The notes under the pieces are model-generated. The model saw only the letters and a program-made list of their open reading frames with translations. It did not search any database and was not told where the DNA came from. From contig CAYPIE010000027.1 in NCBI GenBank assembly GCA_964410665.1, positions 1 through 61,204 on the forward strand: 61,204 nt of DNA, written 5' to 3'. Source of the stretch: CAYPIE01 sp964410665. Lineage in GTDB: Bacteria; Planctomycetota; Planctomycetia; Gemmatales; Gemmataceae. The position numbers were made by a program, and so were the translations under genes. Shown one piece after another: positions 43,100 to 52,100 of this stretch (position 1 is the first letter of the stretch; the number at the start of each line of letters is the position of its first letter).

Positions 43100-43798
43100 T
43101 TAGACAGGTTGCACCAAGCCCCGTTCCTGCAAGACCCGTAGGATTTCCACGACAGCTTCCTGCGGACTCAACTGACTCGTATCCAGAGTAATCTCGGGAT
43201 TGACGGGGGGTTCATAGGGATCATCAACCCCGGTAAAGCCCATCCCCTTGCCCTCGGCCAACGCCGCGCGAGCTTTTTTATACAACTCTTTGGGGTCGCG
43301 CTGCTCACACACATCTATAGGGGTTGAAACATAGATTTCTAGAAACGGTATGGCACCATTTTTGTCTCGCTCGTGGATGGCCCGCGCAGCGTCGCGGTCC
43401 TTGCGATAGGGACTGATAAAGCTTGTGAGCGTTAACAGACCTGCATCCGCGAACAGCTTTGCGACTTCCCCGATCCGGCGGATGTTTTCTTCACGATCCT
43501 CCGCAGAGAAGGCCAATCCAAAGCGGCGTGCTACTGTTTCGGGGTAAGCACGATTCTCCATCAAGATCTTGGGACCAGCATTGAGACCAAAGCGGACATT
43601 ATCTCCGTCCAAAACATAGGCGACTCGGCCTCGTTGCAACAATACCTGTTCAAGTGCCATCGCCAGCGTACTTTTCCCCGAACCCGACAAGCCGGTGAAC
43701 CACAGGGTCGCTCCTTGCTGCTTGAGCACGGCTTGCCGCTCAGCTCGGGTCACTTGTCCGGCGTGCCAGGTAATATCGGTTGCCTTGATGTCGCTCAT
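43100..43798 (-). CDS. cysC: Adenylyl-sulfate (APS) kinase
   Basis: 232 residues, phosphorylating APS to PAPS in sulfate activation, cytosolic. P-loop GLSGSGKST (36-44), DGDNVR (64-69), DREENIRRIGEVAKL, ISPYRKDRDAAR and the FLEIYVSTPIDVCEQRDPKELYKKAR block are all present. Between GLN and the FSAEDREEN block there is an extra segment of about 19 residues (about 74-92, AGPKILMENRAYPETVARR), which I also associate with planctomycete CysC. No ATP sulfurylase gene is in the window. PAPS may serve sulfation of surface glycans as well as assimilation; planctomycetes encode many sulfatases. It is the last of a minus-strand run starting at purB. The ATG at 43798 replaces a longer open frame. Confidence 0.92.
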   Translation of the reverse strand: MSDIKATDITWHAGQVTRAERQAVLKQQGATLWFTGLSGSGKSTLAMALEQVLLQRGRVAYVLDGDNVRFGLNAGPKILMENRAYPETVARRFGLAFSAEDREENIRRIGEVAKLFADAGLLTLTSFISPYRKDRDAARAIHERDKNGAIPFLEIYVSTPIDVCEQRDPKELYKKARAALAEGKGMGFTGVDDPYEPPVNPEITLDTSQLSPQEAVVEILRVLQERGLVQPV

Positions 43799-43876
43799 GC
43801 TTGCTCCGGGCAATTCCCCTAGTTCCTTCACGGTATCGGTTCGATGAATCCCCACGGCTGGGCGTTTCATCGCCGG

Positions 43877-45367
43877 CTAGCGTGCTCCTGGCATCCGAGC
43901 CGGGGTAATACTGAGCACCCGAACTCGGGGCGGCCCATCGCTAAGCAGAATGGGTTTCGCAGTGACTGCTCTGCCGAGGTTGCCAGCGAGGTCGGTCGCA
44001 TCGATCCGGAGATAAACCTGTTCTTGCAGTTCGGCAGGTAGCACCCAACGATAGCTTCCAGAATTGGGCTGCTGCTCGGCGATCAGAGTCCACGGTCCAT
44101 CCTGCCTACGAGCATACCATAACGCAATCGGTCGGTCGCCTAAATGCAGGTCGCTCGAGCGCCAGTGGATGGTCATGGCCGGCGGTTTGGGATCGAAGTG
44201 GATACTCGGGGGCTGAAGTTCTACCACCGGAGCGATGGTATCAATGTCCACCCAGGCGTCGGCTTCGATCTTGTCGGGGGTCAGGGGAGCATCCGCCGCG
44301 AGTCGTGCAGCAATCCCATAGAGCCCATCCGCTGGTAAGGTCAATTGCGCCGGGGTGGTTGCATCATGGTCACGTCCAAACAGCTGCCAGGTTTGTCCCT
44401 GATCGTTGCTACAATAAAAGTTCACTTCCATACCGGGCTTCGCCAGAAAATCCTCGATGGCATAATCAAGATGAAAGTGCGGCGTATGTAACAAGAGTGG
44501 TTGGTCGGGATCCGGCCTGGTCGGCGTTGCCATCCGTGCAGCGACTGGTACCACAGGAGTCTCTTTCTCGTGCGTCCCTGAAGGGAACCGCGGCAATTGA
44601 AACTCGGGTTGGGATAACGCGGTTTCCTCGCTGGACACACTCACCCCACCTGGCAAAGGGGGCGGAGGAACCAAATCCGGGCGGTCGGTAGGCATATCCT
44701 GGTCTGCTGAGGGGAGGGCGATCACCCTGGCGACTTCGGAACCTCCAGCCGACAGCGGCAGACGAACCTCCTTCTCCAGTTGATTCCCAGCCCAATCGCG
44801 TGCCTTCAGTTTCACGGTGCGATCGATCGCATCCACGGGTGGAAACGGATAGATCGGGGTGGACGAGCTGACGCGTTCGAGGGGTTGCCAGATCCCGGGT
44901 TCGGGCTGATAAGCCAGATCGATGCTCTCCGGATCGAGATAGCGATCCTCCACGCGACACTTCAGATACGGGTCACCGTTGGCGAGTGTGAAGCGTTCCA
45001 ACGTGCCCTGGGGGGGTTGCGTGTCGACGATGACGATTAATCCTGGGGACGCCTGAGCTGGATCGGCTGGAAAACGCTTCCCATCGTTATCCACAGTGAC
45101 AAAGGTAAAACAGTATTCCCCATCTCCAGTTGCCTGGTAGGTAAAAAACTCTTGAGTGGGAGCCGCAACTTCCACACATCGCCATACGCCTTCGGGGCTG
45201 CGCACATGGAACTGGAGTTCCTGGACCACAGCCCGGTCGGCTTCCTGCATGCGCACCGGCATTTTAAAGGAAGTCCGCTTGGTGTAGAGAATCTGCGGTT
45301 CAGCAGTAATGAGTCCTGGGAAAAGGCCCAGGAGGCTCAGCAGGCCCAACACAGTCGGTCGTTGCAT
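43877..45367 (-). CDS. Exported protein with Ig-like repeats, function unknown
   Basis: 496 residues. A signal peptide (VLGLLSLLGLFPGLITA, cut before EPQ) starts at the ATG at 45367; a GTG three codons upstream is an alternative and sits better against the GGAGG. The body reads as several beta-sandwich modules with recurring KCRVEDRYLDPESIDL, TVKLKARDWAGN and YLRIDATDLAGN motifs, typical of Ig or fibronectin-like domains. A Pro-rich linker (about 250-300) joins the halves. It was not recognised as a named family. It follows the lipoprotein gene by 55 bp, with cysC 78 bp downstream, so all are likely one transcript. Periplasmic or surface adhesion-type role is inference. Confidence 0.65.
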   Translation of the reverse strand: MQRPTVLGLLSLLGLFPGLITAEPQILYTKRTSFKMPVRMQEADRAVVQELQFHVRSPEGVWRCVEVAAPTQEFFTYQATGDGEYCFTFVTVDNDGKRFPADPAQASPGLIVIVDTQPPQGTLERFTLANGDPYLKCRVEDRYLDPESIDLAYQPEPGIWQPLERVSSSTPIYPFPPVDAIDRTVKLKARDWAGNQLEKEVRLPLSAGGSEVARVIALPSADQDMPTDRPDLVPPPPLPGGVSVSSEETALSQPEFQLPRFPSGTHEKETPVVPVAARMATPTRPDPDQPLLLHTPHFHLDYAIEDFLAKPGMEVNFYCSNDQGQTWQLFGRDHDATTPAQLTLPADGLYGIAARLAADAPLTPDKIEADAWVDIDTIAPVVELQPPSIHFDPKPPAMTIHWRSSDLHLGDRPIALWYARRQDGPWTLIAEQQPNSGSYRWVLPAELQEQVYLRIDATDLAGNLGRAVTAKPILLSDGPPRVRVLSITPARMPGAR

Positions 45368-45422
45368 GCCCTTCACGGTCTCCACCTCCCCGTTGTGGGG
45401 GACCTGATGGTGGGAAGTCCGC

Positions 45423-46457
45423 TCAGTCACCCATCGGGGGTAAGCGTGGACTTCCCACCTGGAATTCGATGGACTTGTGCGCAGAACGCTTGGTTGGGAC
45501 ATCGACGATCCGCAGACGTAACCAGTACCGACCCGGACGCATGGGCACAGGAATGCGATAGCCTAAGGAAAGTTCCGTGCGTTCACCACGTGTCCGTTTC
45601 TGATAGGGCTCCTGGCCCCGCCAAGCGATCTGCTCGGGTCGCGTGACATCGCGAATCTCAGAAGAAATCTGTAGCTGGGTTTGGTATTCTGGGAGCCCTT
45701 CACGACCTGCCGAAGGTCGATCGCCAACCGGTTCGTTCTTGAAATTGCTTACTTCAACATACAATTCGGCCAATCCACCGGGTGAGTATAAATGATTTTG
45801 CGGAAGAGGCTGGTATTCCCGATATTTTGAACCGATCTTCGCGGCAAAACACATTTGCGGAATGGTCAGATTGGCCTGGCGACTCAGCCGTTGCTTGACC
45901 CGGTTGAGTTGTTCGACCACCAAGGTCAAATCTTCCGGGCTCGATTCACTCGTTAACTTTCCCTTGAGCGCTTCCACTGCCACGGGCATCAACATCCGCA
46001 ACAGGTCCTGGGTCAAGGGGTCGTGGCGGCTTAATGCCGGGATAGCCTGCTCAGGCTGCTGCTCCAAATATGCGCGCGGGATTGCTAGCAACTCTTCGAC
46101 CTTCGAGTCAGCAGCCAATGCGGGTGGATCTGCTATCTCGGTCGACATCGGGTAAGCCGCCACCGACAAAGGATCAGGTGGGTACTCGGTGGGAGTCGCA
46201 GGCGCGGCGGCCTCCTGGGGATTGGACGCTGGCCGAGAGGATGGAAGCAATGGGGCAGGATAGGGGGAAATCAAGATCGGGTGCACGGGTAGCCCTGCCG
46301 CTTGCGTAGGCCGCGCGTGATAAAGGCTCGGAGCCTCAGCGCTGTTCCCTGTATCGATAGACTGCCAGTCACTGGTCAAGCAGGCCGGGATCGTCAACAG
46401 CCCCAGCGCGACACTCAACAGCTGCCAACCGTTGCCCCACGCACATCGCCAGCTCAT
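45423..46457 (-). CDS. Lipoprotein of unknown function
   Basis: 344 residues. The signal sequence (LLSVALGLLTIPAC) carries a lipobox, with Cys26 as the lipidated residue. A Pro/Ala-rich linker follows to about 120, then a helical part, and from about 215 a beta-rich domain (LAELYVEVSNFKNEPV, TQLQISSEIRD, RPGRYWLRLRIVDVP) that resembles envelope assembly domains. I do not recognise a family, although planctomycete paralogues of this layout are probable. Gene order, purB then this, then the Ig-like protein and cysC, suggests coordinated expression rather than shared function. Confidence 0.65.
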   Translation of the reverse strand: MSWRCAWGNGWQLLSVALGLLTIPACLTSDWQSIDTGNSAEAPSLYHARPTQAAGLPVHPILISPYPAPLLPSSRPASNPQEAAAPATPTEYPPDPLSVAAYPMSTEIADPPALAADSKVEELLAIPRAYLEQQPEQAIPALSRHDPLTQDLLRMLMPVAVEALKGKLTSESSPEDLTLVVEQLNRVKQRLSRQANLTIPQMCFAAKIGSKYREYQPLPQNHLYSPGGLAELYVEVSNFKNEPVGDRPSAGREGLPEYQTQLQISSEIRDVTRPEQIAWRGQEPYQKRTRGERTELSLGYRIPVPMRPGRYWLRLRIVDVPTKRSAHKSIEFQVGSPRLPPMGD

Positions 46458-46555
46458 GCACCACTCCGCTCCCCGGGATCGCGAACCTGGCGAAGCCAGG
46501 AATCGAGGGGACTTCTACGGTGCAAGGAGCAGGCTGTCAAGCGTAGACCTGGAGT

Positions 46556-48016
46556 CTACACCCGCAGCTCGGCGTGTGCCCCAAGTCGACCAACATAGCG
46601 GCTGCGGATTGGTGCGATCACCTCGGCAAGAAATTCGTCGACTTGTTCAGCCGCTCGGCCAATGAATTGAGCTGGCTCTAGGAATCGGTCCAGATCGATT
46701 CCCAAAAAGGCTGGCTCCACGCGAAGTCGCTCGATGAGTTCCTCGGGGCTCCCTTGGCCATTTTTCATCTTCAGTGTCACCGCATGGGCATGGCTGCGGA
46801 TCAATTCGTGTACCTTCTGCCGATCACCCCCGCGAGCGACGGCCGCCATCAGGAGGTTCTCGGTCGCCATGTACGGAAGCTGGAGGCGAACATTCCGAGC
46901 CACTACCTCGCGGTGAACCACCATCCCTGCAGCCAGATTCAGCCCTAATCGAAGCACTGCATCCGCCGCAAGACAAGCCTGCGGCAAGATCACTCGACGT
47001 ATGGCACTATCGTCCAAGGTCCGTTCCAACCACTGGCTGGCACTGGTCTGGGCGAGCATCGCCGGTTGGCCCATCAGCAACCGCGACAATGAACACATCC
47101 GCTCGGCACGCATCGGATTGCGCTTATAAGGCATTGCCGAGGAGCCGACTTGATCCGCTTCAGTAGGTTCATCGATCTCTTGGAGATGCCCCAGCAAACG
47201 CAGATCATTTCCCCATTTGTGCAGTGATTCACCTAAGCCTGCTAGGCTTGCGACTACCTGAGAGTCCAGTTTTCGCGAATAGGTTTGACCGCACACGGGC
47301 ACCAGCTGGCGAAAGCCAAATTTCTCCGCTAGCCGCGCATCTAGCTGACGCACTTTGCGGTGATCGCCGCGAAACAACGCAAGGAAGCTGGCCTGGGTCC
47401 CAGTCGTTCCTTTGGCCCCACGAAATGGCAGATCGGCAATTCGATGTTCTAACTCGGCCAAGTCGAGGACCAGTTCGTAGATCCATAAACAAGCCCGTTT
47501 ACCAACGGTAGTGAGTTGTGCGGGTTGGAAGTGGGTATAGCCCAGCGTCGGTTCCTCCTTCCAGTTCTCCGCAAAACGGGCCAAGTGGTCAATCAGACTG
47601 GCAAGCTGGCTAGCAAGATCCTCCAAGCTCTCCTTGAGTAGGATCAAATCCGCATTGTCGGTGACATAACAGCTGGTCGCCCCAAGGTGCAAGATGTCAC
47701 CCGCTTCCGGGGCCATTTGGGCAAAGGTATGGATGTGAGCCATCACGTCGTGCCGTAAGCGTCGCTCATATTCGGCCGCCTGGGCAAAGTCGATATCCTT
47801 GAGATGCGCCTGCAGTTCTGCCAACTGGCTTGAGCTGATCCGTGGTGTCACCCCGTCCTCGCTGGTCAGCTCTAACTCGGCCTGTGTCTCGGCCAACGCG
47901 AACCACAGCTGTCGCCAGGTTTGGATCCGGCGTTGACTGCTCCAACGTTCAGCCATCGTACGACTGGCATATCGAGTCACGAGAGGGTTGTCATAGATTG
48001 CATGAGGGTCCGTCAT
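46556..48016 (-). CDS. purB: Adenylosuccinate lyase
   Basis: 486 residues. A fumarase/aspartase-superfamily enzyme of purine synthesis: it splits SAICAR to AICAR and adenylosuccinate to AMP, each releasing fumarate, in the cytosol as a tetramer. The signature SSAMPYKRNP, the TSCYVTDNAD block, LGYTHFQPAQ, KGTTGTQASF and QWLERTLDDSA are intact. Sequence blocks and length are closer to the eukaryote-like PurB class than to the E. coli one. Three in-frame ATGs cluster near the start (48052, 48022, 48016); I take 48016, before DPHAIYDNPL, as it matches family N-termini, but the ribosome binding site is weak. Upstream genes are on the other strand. Confidence 0.93.
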   Translation of the reverse strand: MTDPHAIYDNPLVTRYASRTMAERWSSQRRIQTWRQLWFALAETQAELELTSEDGVTPRISSSQLAELQAHLKDIDFAQAAEYERRLRHDVMAHIHTFAQMAPEAGDILHLGATSCYVTDNADLILLKESLEDLASQLASLIDHLARFAENWKEEPTLGYTHFQPAQLTTVGKRACLWIYELVLDLAELEHRIADLPFRGAKGTTGTQASFLALFRGDHRKVRQLDARLAEKFGFRQLVPVCGQTYSRKLDSQVVASLAGLGESLHKWGNDLRLLGHLQEIDEPTEADQVGSSAMPYKRNPMRAERMCSLSRLLMGQPAMLAQTSASQWLERTLDDSAIRRVILPQACLAADAVLRLGLNLAAGMVVHREVVARNVRLQLPYMATENLLMAAVARGGDRQKVHELIRSHAHAVTLKMKNGQGSPEELIERLRVEPAFLGIDLDRFLEPAQFIGRAAEQVDEFLAEVIAPIRSRYVGRLGAHAELRV

Positions 48017-48247
48017 CAGCATCGATCCGTGCGTTGGAAGGGGGTTGGCCAACTTGCCAAATTTGCCTGTTCGACAACACCGTTTCGTTAGCCTAGGAAA
48101 AACAGCCCAATTCGGCCCGGTCCGACCACGCGGCGCTATTGATCAACGCAAGACCGCGTCGAAGGGAATCATAGGTACGCTGGCCCGTCCCCGAAATGTG
48201 CCACCACGACCCGGGAGGGCCAGGCTTCGCGAAGAAAGGAAGCTCCG

Positions 48248-48553
48248 ATGAAGCGATGGTTGTTGCCCTTGCTGGTGGGTGGCTGTTTTTTCTTGGCCAT
48301 CCCAGGGTCGCACTCCGAGGCGCGTGCGGATGGGCCTCAGTTGCCCCGATTCTATTACTACCCCTACTCGTATTTCCCGCATAGCTACTGGCCGGCCTTG
48401 AGCCCACGCTGGCCGGAGGGGCCGAATGCCCCCTACATGCGGCCGCCGGCCTATATGGCCTACCCCCCGTTTATCGAACCCAACTGGCGACACAACCTCT
48501 TTCAGCCCATGAAATACTATCGCGGCCACCACTTCTGGCTGGATCAGTTTTGA
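48248..48553 (+). CDS. Small secreted Tyr/Pro-rich protein
   Basis: 101 residues. A signal peptide (WLLPLLVGGCFFLAIPGSHSEARA) is preceded by a clear AAGGAA ribosome binding site. The mature part of about 75 residues is rich in Tyr, Pro, Trp and Phe (FYYYPYSYFPHSYWP) and has no cysteines, so it is probably an extended cell-wall or surface peptide. No family recognised. A hairpin follows 40 bp downstream. Confidence 0.62.
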   Translation: MKRWLLPLLVGGCFFLAIPGSHSEARADGPQLPRFYYYPYSYFPHSYWPALSPRWPEGPNAPYMRPPAYMAYPPFIEPNWRHNLFQPMKYYRGHHFWLDQF

Positions 48554-48592
48554 CCCGCCAAGCCCGTTGAGTTGCTCATCATCCAGGCGCCG

Positions 48593-48620
48593 CTGTGAGA
48601 CCCTCGTGGGGGTCTCACAG
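48593..48620 (+). terminator. 11-bp hairpin after the small secreted protein gene
   Basis: CTGTGAGACCC pairs with GGGTCTCACAG around a 6-nt loop, 40 bp past the stop codon. There is no T tract, as with other strong hairpins in this window. Confidence 0.6.
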
Positions 48621-49036
48621 GGCGAACCTCCACCAGGCAAACGCCCACCCTCCATCCACAATGCTGCCCATGCCTTGACTGCCGCGAGCCCTCTTGGGAG
48701 TCGCGTGCCTCGCTCATAGAACCGATGACTTCGGCTCGGCTGACTGAAACGACCGCCGGGGAAGGATCCACACGAAGTTGTGAATAGTTTGCAGCCGCAT
48801 GAACAGTCCACCCTTGCGGAGGAAAACCACTACGAGCTGCCACCACCCCGGTTAGACCACCAACCACCCCACCCCTTCGTGCGAATTCAGTGGAGCTGCG
48901 TCGAGCGTTGCAAGGTAAGTTCCACGGCGTACGGACCAAAAGCGTTCTAGGCAATCGCAAACAAGAGACTGTCGAAGCGAGGATTGGTTGCTTGGAGAGG
49001 TGATCAGAGAGTAGGTAGAACGTGTGATATCAGCGC

Positions 49037-49082
49037 TACGCCCCCGGGGCAACAGGAAGTACCCTGTTGCCCCGGGGGCGTA
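49037..49082 (-). terminator. Perfect 20-bp hairpin after the GT2-TPR gene
   Basis: Two 20-bp arms, 49037-49056 and 49063-49082, are exact reverse complements (TACGCCCCCGGGGCAACAGG and its partner) with a 6-nt loop. They lie 28 bp after the stop at 49110. No T tract follows, so this is a terminator or 3'-end stabiliser by position. Confidence 0.65.
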
Positions 49083-49109
49083 TGCAAGCCAAACTGCTCC
49101 GGGCCGTCA

Positions 49110-52100
49110 TCACCGGTTCAACGATACCTGGTTGGACAGGATCGTCTGGTAATAGTAATCGGCCTCGGCGAAGCGACCCATTTCACTCAGCATCTGGGCC
49201 AGTCGGAGCTTCGATTCGGCGTTGGTCTTATCCTTCTTGATGCTTCGCTGCAGCAGCTGCACGGCGCGGTCGTATTGCCGCAGCGCTCGCATCACGGAGG
49301 CAAAACGGGCCAAGTAGTCGGCCTGAAGGCTCGGCTGAGTCTCCTCCGCGGCATAAATCACATTGGCAATCGATTGATGCGACTGATTGAGTGGGACCTT
49401 CTGCTGTACGGTCCCCGCTGCTGCATCGATAAATTTCAACCAATGTTCCGGCTGATTGCGGTTTTGGGAAAGCACCAGTTGGATTTGCTCCAGAGCCTGG
49501 GGATACTGTCCGAGCTTGAGTAAGGCATCCCCATAAGCCTTCCGCAGGAGCAGATCATCGGGACGGAGTTTGATCAGTGCTGCGTAAAGGCTCACCGCTT
49601 CGCTCGTTTTCTGCATCCACCGCTCATCAGCTTGAGAATACCAGCTGAGCACTTGAGCGAGCTGAAGTCGAGCTTCGGACGAGTTGGGTTGCTCTTGCAG
49701 TAATTCCCGCAGCACTGCCTCCGCCGCCGGGAAGTTCTGCTCGGCCGCAAAAAGATTGCTCAACAGCAGCTTGTCCTCCTGCGTATGTGGAATCCCTTCA
49801 AGCAAGCTTCGAGCGACCCGGGTTTCCTGCAGACTACTCAGCGTGCCCGCGAGTTCACGGCGAATCCCGACATCCTTGGGCTGCAAGGCGGCTGCCTGGA
49901 GTGCGATCTCGGTCGGTGCCACTTGCTTGTTGATACTCGGATACACCCCACCAGCCCGGTGCAACACTTGGGAAAGGCGGGTCAAGGCAATCGCCACATG
50001 CTCCTGCACCGGCAATGCGTCCTCGGGCCAGCTGCCCTCTTTGCGAAGACGCTGTTCTTCCTGCTGGCGGGTCTGGGTCAGGAGCGGCACTAGCTCTTTA
50101 TGTTGTGACAGTTGCACGGCCACGCGAGCAGTCTTCAGCGGTAGGATCGGAGCGCTGGTAGCGACCTCCACCGACGAGCTTGCTGAAGCGGCATTGATAA
50201 AGTCGACCCACCATTCGGGATGATTGATGTCTTGTTCCAGGAGCAGGGTATACTCCTCGACGGCCGACTGAGATTTTTGTTGCCAAAGCTCTAGCTGTGC
50301 ATGTCGGGCATGGAAGCTCTCCTCGCTTGGGTATTGCGTGATCAGCTTCTCTAGCTCTGCACTCGCCAGGACATACTTCTGATTCCAGACCAGCACATCC
50401 ACGAGCAGATTCTGAGCTTCGCGCTGGAGGTTTACATCTTCCGGCCGCTGCGGACCGACCGAGGAGGGAATTTGCTCGAGCAACTGACGCAGGGTCTGCT
50501 CGGCACCTTCGAAATCCTGCTTCGCGGTCAACAACCGGGTCAATTCAAGTTGCTCTTTCGGAGTCAGGTTGGTTTGCTTTTGATACATCGCGATGGCTTC
50601 GTCAAACTTTCCAAGCGTGCCCAGTACCCCGGCAATTTGGTGCCGGACTTCGGGCTGGCTGGGGTTGTGCTCGACGACCACTTTGACCAGTTGGTCGGCT
50701 CGTTCGTTTTCTTTGAGTTTGGCCATGACCCAAGCCAGACTGGCCATGCTGGGCAAATCCTGAGCTTTGACATCGGTACGGGCCAGCATCTTGTCAGCCA
50801 GTTCTTCGGTCATGCTCTTTTGCGACGAGTTCAGCGGCATCTCGGTGGACTGGTTCGCATCGATGCTCGCAGCGACGGCATCGATAAAGCCACTCCAGCG
50901 AGTGGTATCCTTCGGGTTCGCCTTGACCAGACCTTCAAAGCGAGCCAGAGCGTCGGAGTAGTTCCCGCTATATTGGGCAATCTGCGCCGCTCGCATCTGG
51001 ATGTTCTCATCGCCAGGATTGTTCAACAGCTCACTGGCGAAGAATTCTTGGGCCAGCTCATATTCCTCCGCTGCAATGTGCAGGCCGAAGATCATGTCGC
51101 GCGCCCGATCGACCGCCTCCGCCGCTTGGAGATCCGTTGCACGGTTGGGTTCATGGGTCGCGACAATCGCCTTACAGATTTCCACCGCCTTGGCATATTC
51201 CCCAGCTCGTTCGTGGAAGGCCACGGCCCGGAACCGATCTTCGATCTCTTGCGGTAATCCTTCCACCGTGGCGAGTGCCTTGTCGAATTGTTCCATCGAG
51301 GCATAGACTGCAGCAATTTCGCGTCGCACGGTGGCATCGGTGGGCTTCAACGCTGCGGCTTGATCGACCAGGGCCAAGGCACGATCGCGTTCACCCGTTT
51401 GCGACAGTACCCAGCCCATCCGCGCTAGCATGGTCGGGTTGTCACCTGGATTGAGCAACAGCTCCTTAGCAATCCGCACCAGATGGTTCTTCTGAGCATC
51501 GCTGAGCACCCCGTCGGAGGTAATCACCCCCGCCGCAGCATCGATAAACCCTTGCCAGACCTCGCGATCATCGGGGGTCATCTCGAACAGTTCTTCATAG
51601 CCTTTCAAGGCCTCTGCATACCGCTTGGTGTAGAGCTTGAGGTTGGCCAGATCGGTCCGCAATTCCTCCTGGCCAGGCTTTTCCTTGTCGAGCTGCTCCA
51701 GGATGACCAACGCACCATCGAAGTTCTTTTGGCTGGTTAACACGTTGGCCATCAAGCGACGGGCTCGGGTGTCGAACGGATTTTGTGCCAGAATTTTCTC
51801 GCAACTCCGCTCCGCTTCGTCGAAGTTCTGCTGGGCAAGCTGGATGCTCACCCACAGGTATTCAGTTTCCGGGTCGTCCCCCTCTCGATCCAGGAGCGCC
51901 AATGCCTCGTTGAATTGCCGCGATTCCAGGTACAAGCCGAGGAGCTTGCGATACAGTTCGGGATCATTCGGCTGCATGGTCAACGCCCGTCGATAGACCT
52001 CCGCACTCCGTTCAATCAGTCCCATCCGTTGCAACGACCAGCCGAGTCGATTTAGAAAGCTCTGGTCAATGGTAAACTCGCTATTGGCTTCCAGACTCCG

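Larger units (their letters stand above)
48554..49109. other. Intergenic region with two strong hairpins
   Basis: A 556-bp gap between the small secreted protein and the glycosyltransferase fusion, which is convergent with it. It holds the hairpins at 48593-48620 and 49037-49082 described separately. The remainder (about 48625-49030) shows no coding character I can support, and no promoter is required here for either flanking gene. Confidence 0.5.

Noticed and set aside
46543..46559. GTAGAC-CTGGA-GTCTAC hairpin at the purB stop as a terminator
   Set aside because: Only six base pairs, overlapping the stop codon and without a T tract; too weak to support, and the next gene follows closely.
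48143..48960. Minus-strand frames in the gap before the GT2-TPR gene
   Set aside because: Arg/Gly/Pro-rich translations without domains or start signals; one overlaps the small secreted gene on the other strand.
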